Shown here: in pieces, positions 14,736-21,952 of the stretch
Layout: each line of letters starts with the position of its first letter
Numbering within the stretch: the first letter of the stretch is position 1
Source of the DNA: a virus
Direction: 5' to 3' (one strand)
Length of the DNA stretch: 35,402 bases
IMG/VR virus record: IMGVR_UViG_3300025120_000221
Span: 1 to 35,402 of that record
Notes under the pieces: generated by a model
What the model was told of the DNA's origin: nothing
The model's database searches: none
What the model saw: only the letters and a program-made list of their open reading frames with translations
Program-made: the position numbers and the translations under genes

Positions 14736-14989
14736 TGACATTACAAACTTACAATATAAGAGTACAAGCAAAATATACAATTAAGGCTAATAATCAAAAT
14801 GAAGCCATTGATAAAATGCAAACCATACTAAACAAAAACAATGGAAGTATTACAAAGGTTTCCAAGATAAATACTAAGTGTAACCATTGTAAAAAAGAAA
14901 TGATAAATAAGACTGCTAGAGCTAAATACTGTAACAGCTCTTGTAGATCAGCTGTTCATTATGCGAAAATAAAAGAACAAGAACTTTAA
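14735..14989 (+). CDS. Small protein with C-terminal zinc ribbon-like motif, 84 aa
   Basis: The N-terminal 45 residues (LQTYNIRVQAKYTIKANNQN, EAIDKMQTI) look like a small alpha-beta domain. The C-terminal part has CNHCKKEM and ARAKYCNSSCRSAVHYAK, two CxxC-type pairs of a zinc-binding fold that often carries DNA- or RNA-binding function. It is the last gene of the rightward island and runs into a two-sided terminator. Confidence 0.7.
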   Translation: MTLQTYNIRVQAKYTIKANNQNEAIDKMQTILNKNNGSITKVSKINTKCNHCKKEMINKTARAKYCNSSCRSAVHYAKIKEQEL

Positions 14990-14996
14990 CCGATCA

Positions 14997-15056
14997 GAAA
15001 GCCTTGGAGGGTGATATTATCAACTCCCCCTAAAGTAGTCACCCTTCTTGGCTTTC
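14997..15056. terminator. Two-sided terminator between convergent genes
   Basis: Arms of 18 bases (14997-15014 and 15039-15056) pair as GAAAGCC / GGCTTTC and AGGGTGA / TCACCCT, with 3 mismatches between the two blocks and a 24-base loop. It sits between the rightward gene ending at 14989 and the leftward gene ending at 15039, and it overlaps the latter's stop codon. Confidence 0.7.
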
Positions 15057-15473
15057 CTCTAACATCACACCCAAACCAACAAACAAAAAATGCTTATGTT
15101 GCACCCCACGTTTTAGGCTTCGCAACACTTTCTTCTCCCCATCAATAGCACACCAAATAATATCTAAATCCATCAAATTCTGAATACCTTTACTAACGGT
15201 CTTTCTGTTCATACCAATCATTAACGCCAAGTAGCTAACCGCATCATGGCTAGAATAATCCTGTGCTGAATACCTTTCGCAAAGTGCATACAATACCAAT
15301 TTCTCCCTACTCTTGATATCAGTTCTCCCCAACTGCTTCTTATACCACTTCCAGACAACCTGTTTAAGCTTGGCATAGCTCTTATACTTCATTGCTACCC
15401 CAAACTTTATTAACCCACTCCTCTCGGGCTTCTCAATTGCTTCTATGACCAACCACCATTTTTGTTCTTTCAA
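15039..15473 (-). CDS. Winged-helix DNA-binding protein (regulator or replication initiator-like)
   Basis: Up to 144 aa from a TTG directly after the upstream stop, or 117 aa from the ATG at 15392, which has a GGGG site. The core SREKLVLYALCERYSAQDYS with YLALMIGMNRKTVSKGIQNL and MDLDIIW is a helix-turn-helix of the replication-protein type (helix_turn_helix_36-like). Such domains occur in phage replication initiators and in transcription factors. It is the last gene of the leftward replication operon, downstream of the GGGTACCC repeats, so it could bind them. Start choice is uncertain. Confidence 0.65.
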   Translation of the reverse strand: MKEQKWWLVIEAIEKPERSGLIKFGVAMKYKSYAKLKQVVWKWYKKQLGRTDIKSREKLVLYALCERYSAQDYSSHDAVSYLALMIGMNRKTVSKGIQNLMDLDIIWCAIDGEKKVLRSLKRGVQHKHFLFVGLGVMLEESQEG

Positions 15474-15839
15474 CTAACTAACCGCCTTAAGACTAAAATC
15501 CCTGTTTGTATAATACTGATTAACCAATAACATTGGCTCTTTGCAAATCCTATATACTCGTTTCCTTTTATCCTTCCCCCTCTCCTTGCACATATATTCT
15601 CTTGCCACAAAATCATCTAACACTGTCGCTATCGTTGACCTACTCCCCATGCTTCCCGGCAATAGCTTCACTATTGCTTCAAAGTTAATGCTTTTGCTAC
15701 TCGCGTTAGCAATAGCAACCTCTAAAACTAAAACATAATGTAAAGGATCAGACCACCAGAACGACATGAATCCTCTCTTCCTTCTATTCCGATGGAATTC
15801 ATCTCTTGCTTCTGTCATTCTTGCTTCTAACTGCTTCAT
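15474..15839 (-). CDS. Winged-helix (MarR-like) DNA-binding protein
   Basis: About 121 aa. Charged N-terminal helix (KQLEARMTEARDEFHRNRRK), then DPLHYVLVLEVAIANASS, a recognition segment GSRSTIATVLDDFVAREYMC and a wing-like ERGKDKRKRVYRI. This resembles MarR-type winged helices. An ATG at 15860 exists, but AAGGA is correctly spaced only for the ATG at 15839, which I chose. It lies directly downstream of the hairpin and GGGTACCC repeats and abuts the next wHTH gene. It is a candidate for the missing phage regulator. Confidence 0.65.
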   Translation of the reverse strand: MKQLEARMTEARDEFHRNRRKRGFMSFWWSDPLHYVLVLEVAIANASSKSINFEAIVKLLPGSMGSRSTIATVLDDFVAREYMCKERGKDKRKRVYRICKEPMLLVNQYYTNRDFSLKAVS

Positions 15840-15931
15840 GTATGTTTCCTTTTGTTGCATTGCATTTAGTTATTAACCTAACAATTACAACCCAACTTTA
15901 TGAGTAAATATTACTGATACTTTTACCCACC

Positions 15932-15960
15932 GAGAGATGAGCCTAAAGGCTCACTCTCTC
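15932..15960. terminator. Strong hairpin upstream of the winged-helix genes
   Basis: GAGAGA-TGAGCC (15932-15943), loop TAAA, GGCTCA-CTCTCTC (15948-15960): a 12-bp stem with one bulge. It sits between the 43-aa gene and the winged-helix genes. It is not followed by a clear T-tract in either direction, so it may be an attenuator or a protein-binding RNA/DNA structure rather than a terminator. Confidence 0.5.
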
Positions 15961-15983
15961 TATTAGTTTAGTCTAGGATATAT

Positions 15984-16045
15984 GGGTACCCGTGTACCCA
16001 ATCATTGACCATACGGGTACCCTTGTATTGACCATACGGGTACCC
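15984..16045. repeat. GGGTACCC palindromic repeat cluster (iteron or operator candidate)
   Basis: GGGTACCC occurs at 15984-15991, 16015-16022 and 16038-16045, with a one-base variant GTGTACCC at 15992-15999. The last two are inside perfect 19-bp direct repeats ATTGACCATACGGGTACCC (16004-16022 and 16027-16045), 23-bp period. The cluster ends 2 bp from the stop codon of the 43-aa gene and is noncoding. Together with the flanking hairpin it fills the gap 15861-16047. Confidence 0.85.
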
Positions 16046-16047
16046 AA

Positions 16048-16179
16048 TCACTTTTGCTTTGGTTTATCTTTTTTAGGTTCTTTTTTCTCTTTCTTTTTAC
16101 CAAATGCTAACTCCCAACGATCAGCAAAAGTTTTTTTATCAATCTGCATTGGTCTTCTATCGCTTCCCTTTCCATTCAT
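16048..16179 (-). CDS. Small conserved phage protein, 43 aa
   Basis: MNGKGSDRRPMQIDKKTFAD then RWELAFGKKKEKKEPKKDKP. The GKGS.RRP...F...W...FGKKK layout recurs in very short proteins of many phages, often near replication genes; its role is unknown. AAGGAG precedes the ATG. It follows the primase-helicase gene by 13 bp and ends beside the GGGTACCC cluster. Confidence 0.75.
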   Translation of the reverse strand: MNGKGSDRRPMQIDKKTFADRWELAFGKKKEKKEPKKDKPKQK

Positions 16180-16192
16180 TATTATTTACTCC

Positions 16193-18055
16193 TTAGTCCC
16201 ATTCAAAAGACTTTTTATTTTCATCTAAAATTTCTAAAACTGCACCCTTTCTAAAAAGAGTTTTAATACTTGTGTCACATTTAAAGTTGCTCTTAACAAC
16301 TGCACCCTTAACAACTTTCATTGGATCAAAGTCTTCACCTTGCTCAAAACAAACCTTCTCAGCTTCATCCTTACCCGCATTAAAGACAACAATTCCTTGT
16401 CTACTTCCATCAATTATGCTTGAAGCTCCTCTGATATTTTGTCTCATTTTTGTTAATGATTGGTCTTCGCCTTCATTTAATGCTTGCTTGCTCATGTGAT
16501 GCATTGAAATGCAGGTAATACCAAGTTGAGCAGATATACCCGCAGTAAATGTTGACCACAATTGCCCTGCTTCATTAGAGCTACTGATTGGCATTGATGA
16601 TCCAATAAATGCCTGGATAGGATCAAAGATAACTAACTTTAAATTCTTTAAGGATTTTAACTCTTCAATCAATTCGTTTGCACGTTGGGAAAGTTCATCA
16701 TCTTTTAATAATATTAATGGTTTACCACTGTCTGCAACTGTATAAATAAATACATCATATAAAGAATCAAATCGCTTACCCGTTTTATCTATCTCAGATA
16801 TCCTTCTCCAAACTTCGCTGTGACTGTCTTCCGCAGAAATAATAAGTGCATCACCTCTGCCAAGAACTGTTTTACCTAACCAACTGCCACCATTGGCTAC
16901 CTTCATAGCTAGATCAATACCGAGAAATGATTTACCGATACCACCTACACCCGCCAATACTGAATTAATACCAAGAGGAATTAAATCATCAACTAACCAT
17001 TCAATAGGTGGCGGACTTCCAACCAAGTTACGAATTGCATAATTTCTTAAACCGAAGGCATGTTCAGTTAATTCAGTTTTAACCTGTTCCAAACCTTTAG
17101 ATAAATGCAGATCATTAAAATCACCTGTAATGCTTGGTAGTCTGGAAACACAATTACTAACTGCATTAACTACTTCGTTAGCATTTTTCTCACCAATACC
17201 AGACGTATCGTTATCAAGTGCAATAACAAACTTAGCACCCGTTACCTCACGCAACCTAACACTCGCTGTTAAACAGAAATTAGCAGAGAAGACCACCGCA
17301 ACAGGTAATCCTGTAGCTTCAAATATAGAGCTTCCTGTAGCGTATCCCTCGCATAAAATTAGGGTATCAAGATAGGGCAATTCAGTTGCTTCACAACCAA
17401 TTAAAAATACATTGCCTTTAATCTCGCCACCACCGACAAACTTTTTACTGCCATCTGGAAAGATATATTGGAGGGACTTTATATCGTTTACTAATATACC
17501 GTTATCACTTTTGGTGATAGAATGCACGGGAATCAATAGGTTTCCATTGATTGTTTTTAAACCATAGCTTTTAACCTTTTTATCATTTAAATAATTATGA
17601 TCCGTCACTTCATTCGCACTAGCAAACTTTTCTTTGGCATATATGGAAACCTCTTCTTGCTTCTTAGTCTTAGCTTCCTCTCGCCTTTTTTGACTTTCCT
17701 CCAACTTAGTCTGCATTAATCGTTTTTGTTCAGCAGACATCTCGTTAGGATTATAAGAAGTAAACTTCCACTCCTGGGACGTTCTCCAATTACCGTAAAT
17801 GCAGACAAAGTTATTGTCTAATTGATTGTATGCATAGTAACCAGATCGTTCATTTGATTTATCTGGTCTTGTCGTTGCAGTTGCACTAACGCTAACTCTA
17901 ACTAGATTGCCTGTGGTGTCTAAAAAATCTACAAGCAAACCATTAGAACGCATCTCACTAATAAGATCGCCATTAGATTTACTGGTACTTGTAAAAGCAA
18001 AGTTCTTGTCTATTACTAAACCTTGCTCACCATAAAATTGTGTTAAATCAGTCAT
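16193..18055 (-). CDS. Toprim primase-helicase
   Basis: The 620-aa protein would prime and unwind phage DNA. Residues about 230-315 form a Toprim domain: CEGYATG with E236, ALDNDTSG with D281/D283, and GDFNDL (311-316). Residues about 350-590 form a RecA-like ATPase with Walker A GVGGIGKS (369-376), ISAEDS, Walker B KLVIFDP with D478, and a SMHHMSK sensor-like strand. A coiled-coil linker (residues about 108-145) precedes the Toprim region. The N-terminus lacks the cysteines of a CHC2 zinc domain; a zinc-binding protein is encoded just upstream and overlaps by 8 bp. No polymerase gene is present, so host polymerase is presumably recruited. Confidence 0.88.
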   Translation of the reverse strand: MTDLTQFYGEQGLVIDKNFAFTSTSKSNGDLISEMRSNGLLVDFLDTTGNLVRVSVSATATTRPDKSNERSGYYAYNQLDNNFVCIYGNWRTSQEWKFTSYNPNEMSAEQKRLMQTKLEESQKRREEAKTKKQEEVSIYAKEKFASANEVTDHNYLNDKKVKSYGLKTINGNLLIPVHSITKSDNGILVNDIKSLQYIFPDGSKKFVGGGEIKGNVFLIGCEATELPYLDTLILCEGYATGSSIFEATGLPVAVVFSANFCLTASVRLREVTGAKFVIALDNDTSGIGEKNANEVVNAVSNCVSRLPSITGDFNDLHLSKGLEQVKTELTEHAFGLRNYAIRNLVGSPPPIEWLVDDLIPLGINSVLAGVGGIGKSFLGIDLAMKVANGGSWLGKTVLGRGDALIISAEDSHSEVWRRISEIDKTGKRFDSLYDVFIYTVADSGKPLILLKDDELSQRANELIEELKSLKNLKLVIFDPIQAFIGSSMPISSSNEAGQLWSTFTAGISAQLGITCISMHHMSKQALNEGEDQSLTKMRQNIRGASSIIDGSRQGIVVFNAGKDEAEKVCFEQGEDFDPMKVVKGAVVKSNFKCDTSIKTLFRKGAVLEILDENKKSFEWD

Positions 18056-18419
18056 CAGCCTGTGCCTTAGAATTGTTTAAATAGCTAGACACAAGCCTTC
18101 GGACAAAATTTATTCTGTCTTCCTTACTCCACTCATGCAGAACGTAAGATTTATTTTTTTTGGAAGCCTCTAAGTATTTAGATTTGCTTTCCGATAATGC
18201 GACAGATAACAACTCCTCGTTGATCTGTGCAAAGTTTTTGATATGCTCCATTTTTTTATTTTCCCCGATAAGTTTAAGATGTTTATAACTACAAGCTGCT
18301 TTAATCTTGCCATTACGAATATGAAGTAAAGGAGAAGCCAAGCCATGACAGTAAGAACATAAACTCGGCCTCCGATACTTGAGATCATCTTGCTTAAAAA
18401 GGAAGGTCGTCTTCGTCAT
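18048..18419 (-). CDS. Zinc-binding protein upstream of primase, 123 aa
   Basis: The N-terminal 50 residues carry C21-x2-C24-H25 and C43...H47 (SLCSYCHGLASP, AACSYKHL), a zinc site. The rest is charged and helical (KSKYLEASKKNKSYVLHEWS). It overlaps both the SSB-like gene (26 bp) and the primase-helicase (8 bp), so these three are made together. It could supply the zinc-ribbon function missing from the primase-helicase, but this is inference. Confidence 0.7.
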   Translation of the reverse strand: MTKTTFLFKQDDLKYRRPSLCSYCHGLASPLLHIRNGKIKAACSYKHLKLIGENKKMEHIKNFAQINEELLSVALSESKSKYLEASKKNKSYVLHEWSKEDRINFVRRLVSSYLNNSKAQADD

Positions 18420-18882
18420 CTACGCCACTCGGAAACATCTCTTCTTTTGGTAGTTCCTCTTTAGGATTTAGATTGTTATCACTCGCTCCAGGAGTCATCC
18501 AAGTCTTACCAAAGTTATCGTTTATTTCTAAGTAACCTTTCTCACCAACAATGAGTTCTGCTTCTACTTTTTTACCAAGTAGTTCATCAGTATTTTTCAT
18601 TGATCCTACACCCATTGCATTAAGCATAAGAGACAATGATTGTCTTCCTATCTCAACAGGCTTCTCGTTATTGTGTGCCATAGTGAAAGCATGATTGACT
18701 GATATGATTTCGCCTTCAACATCAAATAAAATCTTTAATGCTTTCCAACCGTTCCTACCCTCAACCATGTCTGAACCAGAATACTTTAAATTGTATCTGC
18801 CAGGTTTCACTCTTGCTTGTTCTCCACCAGAACTCTCTGCTCCAGCCTCAAACTTATCCATACCAAATTGTGTTAAATCCAT
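18394..18882 (-). CDS. ssDNA-binding-like protein (DUF669-like) with SSB-type acidic tail
   Basis: The protein is 162 aa. A beta-rich core (KPGRYNLKYSGSDMVEGRNG, WKALKILFDVEGEI, LLGKKVEAELIVGEKGYLEI) resembles phage DUF669 proteins. It ends in an acidic tail DDEDDLPF, the same kind of tip (D/E-rich, then PF) that bacterial SSB uses to dock partner proteins. A GGAGG site lies 8 bases before the ATG. Placed between the Sak4-like ATPase and the primase, it fits a role in coating replicating DNA and recruiting host SSB partners. Confidence 0.78.
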   Translation of the reverse strand: MDLTQFGMDKFEAGAESSGGEQARVKPGRYNLKYSGSDMVEGRNGWKALKILFDVEGEIISVNHAFTMAHNNEKPVEIGRQSLSLMLNAMGVGSMKNTDELLGKKVEAELIVGEKGYLEINDNFGKTWMTPGASDNNLNPKEELPKEEMFPSGVDDEDDLPF

Positions 18883-18918
18883 GTTCGTTACCTCCGTAAA
18901 AAATTTAACTATTAATGT

Positions 18919-19113
18919 TTAACCAGGATCATACTCTTCGTAATCACTGGCTCTATCAATCTCTTCTTTAAGGGCATCAACAACGTCTGTTAAAACTCTG
19001 TTTGCACCTAACGGGAGAATATGATCGTCATCTCCGTTACTTTCGCTCACCTCTTCAACTAAAAACTTAGCTTTAGTTAAATAGTAGATTGCTTTTTCTT
19101 GGTCAGTAATCAT
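18919..19113 (-). CDS. Hypothetical acidic protein, 64 aa
   Basis: ITDQEKAIYYLTKAKFLVEE at the start, acidic end (RASDYEEYDPG). Helical and soluble, with no recognised domain. The ATG overlaps the stop of the Sak4-like gene (ATGA), so it belongs to the replication operon. It may be a partner of its neighbours. Confidence 0.65.
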   Translation of the reverse strand: MITDQEKAIYYLTKAKFLVEEVSESNGDDDHILPLGANRVLTDVVDALKEEIDRASDYEEYDPG

Positions 19114-19895
19114 TTCTTAGCGATTAGCTTTCCAATCTCTGCCCAAGTTTTCTCAGCTCTAACAATAAAGTCATCACCTTCGTCAATCACTTGTATCTCT
19201 TCTGGTAAACCGTATCTGTTTTTAGCCACACATGCAGGTGACTCAGTAGTGACTAAGACTCTTCCAGACTGAACAGTTTTACTTGTTAATCCTTTATTGC
19301 CTTGTACTTTTACCGTTCCCTTTTTGTAGTTTAAAAACAAACACATATCACTTGCTTCTAACACCAAGGCTGAAGCTGCTTTATGTAGCTTAAGCTCATG
19401 CCTGTCGTAAGACTCTGTGCTTGGATCGTGAAACGCTTTGATTTGGTTATGAGCAATCAACACTACTCGCATTTTCTTTTCGTTTCTTAATCTATTAACT
19501 AAATCAAGGACTTCTCTAAAATACTTAAGCGCCTCATTGTAACCACGACCATAACCAAAACTTTCTATTGAAGGTTGCTTATGTGCTTCACAGGTTTTTT
19601 GATGTATTAATGGCTCTAACCAATCTAATGAATCAATAACCAATGTGTTGTATTCAAGTTCATCTGCATCAACAAGTGATCTAAGATAACCAATAAAAGT
19701 ATCGTAATCTTTTGCTAATGGAAAATGAGCTATATCCCTATTGTTAGTAAGAATACCCAGTCCCTCTTCAGTTTGAATTACGACTGGGTTTTTGCTACCA
19801 ACAGCAAGTGTTGTTTTACCTAGACCAGAAGGGCCATAGATAATTGTTATTGACGCTTTAGCCTTACTTTTCTTTTGTATTGCTGCTAACGACAT
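19110..19895 (-). CDS. Sak4-like RecA-fold ATPase (AAA_24)
   Basis: The protein is 261 aa. Walker A GPSGLGKTT (21-29), Walker B TLVIDSLDWLE with D88, and a strand MRVVLIAHNQ with the polar residue expected at the end of the third core strand. This arrangement matches the phage Sak4/AAA_24 recombinases, which promote single-strand annealing with a cognate SSB. The SSB-like gene lies two genes downstream, and an exonuclease-like gene lies upstream. Its ATG overlaps the preceding stop (TAATG). Confidence 0.85.
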   Translation of the reverse strand: MSLAAIQKKSKAKASITIIYGPSGLGKTTLAVGSKNPVVIQTEEGLGILTNNRDIAHFPLAKDYDTFIGYLRSLVDADELEYNTLVIDSLDWLEPLIHQKTCEAHKQPSIESFGYGRGYNEALKYFREVLDLVNRLRNEKKMRVVLIAHNQIKAFHDPSTESYDRHELKLHKAASALVLEASDMCLFLNYKKGTVKVQGNKGLTSKTVQSGRVLVTTESPACVAKNRYGLPEEIQVIDEGDDFIVRAEKTWAEIGKLIAKK

Positions 19896-20191
19896 TATTT
19901 ACCTACCTTGTCAGCACCTTCAATTACAATTGGTTTCTTGTAAGGTGGCAAAACATCTTCTAATTCCTTTACTGAATTTCCAATACACCTTCTAAGAGTT
20001 TCCATGTGATGAACAGTTTTAGTTGCTTCTACATAAGCAGGTTCAAGCTGTTCTTGCGCTTTTAAGTCTTGACTAATCTGTTGAATTAAAGGTCTATTCA
20101 AATCAGTTAAGTCTTTCTCAAATATCTCTCTTGGGTTTCCATCTTTATCTTGGAAACTTAAAAGAGGTTGCTCTTTTTTATTATCTACCAT
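19895..20191 (-). CDS. Hypothetical protein, 98 aa, replication operon
   Basis: A charged protein (LLSFQDKDGNPREIFEKDLT, later VHHMETLRRCIGNSVKELED) with mostly helical character. It sits between the DUF2800-like nuclease (2-bp gap) and the Sak4-like ATPase (TAATG overlap). I do not recognise a family. Co-expression with recombination proteins suggests an accessory role. Confidence 0.65.
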   Translation of the reverse strand: MVDNKKEQPLLSFQDKDGNPREIFEKDLTDLNRPLIQQISQDLKAQEQLEPAYVEATKTVHHMETLRRCIGNSVKELEDVLPPYKKPIVIEGADKVGK

Positions 20192-20193
20192 TA

Positions 20194-20928
20194 TTAATCC
20201 TCCTTTGGATTGTTATATGTTTCGCAAACTTCTTTGTGTGAACAGAATTTGCACCAGTCTCCAGCATTAAAGCTAGGCTCATCACCCATTGCTTCATCAC
20301 AAGCTGGTTTCAAAATATTCAAACCCCAATCTGCAAGATCGACAGCTTGAATATCCCAAGTTCTTATTTGCCCGTCTTTATGAAAGGCTCTTTTGTTTGG
20401 TTGTATGATTGTCATTTCAATCACAGTATCTTCGTTTCCCCATCTAGCCAGACATGCTAATGAGTAAGTCATTAACTGCTCATTCATCACTACATCTACA
20501 GGCCATGCACCAGACTTTAAATCTGCTACTACCATTCTATTGCTTTCACCTAAGATGACTGCATCAGCAGTTCCCCATAGATCATCACTAATCTCTGGAG
20601 CATTTACTTTTTCTTCAATCAATAATTTACCGTTAAGTTCTTCTGTTCGCTGATTAATATAATCAACATAGATTTCAGCTATAGCAATATCATCTTTAGT
20701 AATGTCAAAACTAAAACCATCTACATCAACAGTTCTACCAAGGTAGTAATCAGCTAATGTAATACCATCTAATCTATTCTTAAGTAGTGCTTCACACATT
20801 TCGTGAACCGCAGTACCTCTAGCCGCAGCTATACTTCCTCTTCGTTCTGCTACAGCATTAATCTTAGCTGAAGCGGGACATCTTATAATTCTGTTTATGC
20901 TACTAGGTGATAATATCGCGTGTGCCAA
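20194..20928 (-). CDS. DUF2800/Cas4-like PD-(D/E)XK nuclease
   Basis: This 244-aa protein begins AHAILSPSSINRIIRCPASA, with GTAVHEMCEALL, IEEKVNAPEISDDLWGTADA, VVADLKSG and QLMTYSLACLA, the motif order of RecB-like nucleases (H in AVHE, D in GTADA, D-x-K in DLK). C17 and the C-terminal C226, C229 and C235 could hold an iron-sulfur cluster as in AddB or Cas4. The start is a TTG at 20928 preceded by GAGAGGAG; no ATG is better placed. It probably supplies single-strand ends to the Sak4-like annealing system. Confidence 0.82.
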   Translation of the reverse strand: MAHAILSPSSINRIIRCPASAKINAVAERRGSIAAARGTAVHEMCEALLKNRLDGITLADYYLGRTVDVDGFSFDITKDDIAIAEIYVDYINQRTEELNGKLLIEEKVNAPEISDDLWGTADAVILGESNRMVVADLKSGAWPVDVVMNEQLMTYSLACLARWGNEDTVIEMTIIQPNKRAFHKDGQIRTWDIQAVDLADWGLNILKPACDEAMGDEPSFNAGDWCKFCSHKEVCETYNNPKED

Positions 20929-21322
20929 TGTTGTACTCCTCTCTTGCTATTGCCGCCCAAAGTTCTGGACTGATAATTGAAGCAATGTTTACATCTTCAA
21001 CTGGAAAAAAATCTTTCTCGCTAGAATATGGACATGGTATCGCCACCTTCCAATCTGCTCTGTCTTGTCTGAACCAAAGACATGGTAATAAATCTACTTT
21101 CTTTGCCTGTCTGACTGTTTGATCCCACCAGTTTTTAATATCTGATTGTGTGATTGCTTTACGTCTTTTGACTTCTATTGCATAACCTGGCATTCCTAGT
21201 AGGTCGTGACCGCCACCAAAAGTCTGAGCATAATTAACTTCTAGCTCTATGCCTAAAAGTTCTTTAATTTCATCTATGACTTCGCGCTCACCTCTACGCC
21301 CTTTGTTTCGTGCGTTGACCAA
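20903..21322 (-). CDS. PD-(D/E)XK nuclease, Holliday-junction resolvase-like
   Basis: The 139-aa protein has NKGRRGEREVIDEI (E12), FGGGHDLLG (D40) and YAIEVKRRK (E50, K52), the active-site pattern of archaeal-type resolvases and related phage nucleases. WWDQTVRQAKK and LPCLWFRQDRADW complete the core. The start is TTG at 21322 with GGAG 7 bases upstream. It probably resolves branched replication intermediates before packaging. It overlaps the next nuclease gene by 26 bp. Confidence 0.78.
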   Translation of the reverse strand: MVNARNKGRRGEREVIDEIKELLGIELEVNYAQTFGGGHDLLGMPGYAIEVKRRKAITQSDIKNWWDQTVRQAKKVDLLPCLWFRQDRADWKVAIPCPYSSEKDFFPVEDVNIASIISPELWAAIAREEYNIGTRDIIT

Positions 21323-21323
21323 A

Positions 21324-21509
21324 CTACTCTCCAGATACGTCTGATTTATTTTCTATTTCTACTATGTCGCTAAGACGATATAAAACTTTGCCACCAATCT
21401 TTTGATATGTTGGGCCAGTTCCTTTTGTTCTCCAGTTCTCTAATGTTCTAGGAGAACGTAACCATCTTTTTGCTAGTTCGTTCTGATCTAAAAATATTTT
21501 TTCTTCCAT
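21324..21509 (-). CDS. Excisionase/AlpA-like helix-turn-helix protein, 61 aa
   Basis: DQNELAKRWLRSPRTLENWR followed by TKGTGPTYQKIGGKVLYRLS is the MerR-like winged helix of the helix_turn_helix_17 group, which includes excisionases and small regulators. It is the first gene of the leftward replication operon, about 440 bp from the integrase stop and divergent from the DUF3310 gene. It could act as Xis or as the early regulator; the sequence cannot separate these. Confidence 0.75.
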   Translation of the reverse strand: MEEKIFLDQNELAKRWLRSPRTLENWRTKGTGPTYQKIGGKVLYRLSDIVEIENKSDVSGE

Positions 21510-21538
21510 GTTGTTACCTATTACTTCGTGATTATGTT

Positions 21539-21568
21539 ATTCTACTCTAAGTAAATTTAATAAAGCAA
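21539..21568 (-). promoter_or_regulatory. Promoter candidate for the leftward replication operon
   Basis: On the - strand: TTGCTT (21568-21563), 18-bp spacer, TAGAAT (21544-21539), about 30 bp before the HTH gene's ATG. It lies in the AT-rich 161-bp divergent gap 21510-21670. A rightward promoter for the DUF3310 gene should also lie there, but no convincing pair stands out. Confidence 0.4.
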
Positions 21569-21670
21569 GTAACTGACAAGAAATAATAGAAATATTATTC
21601 AGATTAAATCTTCAGAAAAAATTTACAGAAAATTTATCAATAACATTTACGCATTAATAAGGAGGTAAAA

Positions 21671-21952
21671 ATGAGTATAGATAAAGTTACAAGAGAGGAG
21701 TGGGATAAATTGGAAAAATTAAAAAAAACCAACAAGGTAGATTTAGTTAACAAGCCACCGCATTACCAGGGCAAGATAGAATGTATAGACTTAATAAAAG
21801 ATAGGGTTGGTTCTAATAACTTTCCAGCTTACTTAGAGGGAAATATTTGGAAATATTTATATAGACATAAGGACAAGGACAGCAACATCCAATGTCTAGA
21901 AAAAGCACAATGGTATTTAAACGCTTTAATTAAACACTACGAAGAACTTTAA
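21671..21952 (+). CDS. DUF3310 family protein (phage nucleotide kinase-like annotation)
   Basis: The protein is 93 aa. It has the family core NKPPHYQGKIECIDLIKD, then FPAYLEGNIWKYLYRHKDKD and CLEKAQWYLNALI. The family is very common in phages and is often labelled a nucleotide kinase, though without a Walker motif. An AAGGAGG site precedes the ATG. It is convergent with the integrase gene, and their stop codons share bases 21950-21951. Confidence 0.85.
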   Translation: MSIDKVTREEWDKLEKLKKTNKVDLVNKPPHYQGKIECIDLIKDRVGSNNFPAYLEGNIWKYLYRHKDKDSNIQCLEKAQWYLNALIKHYEEL

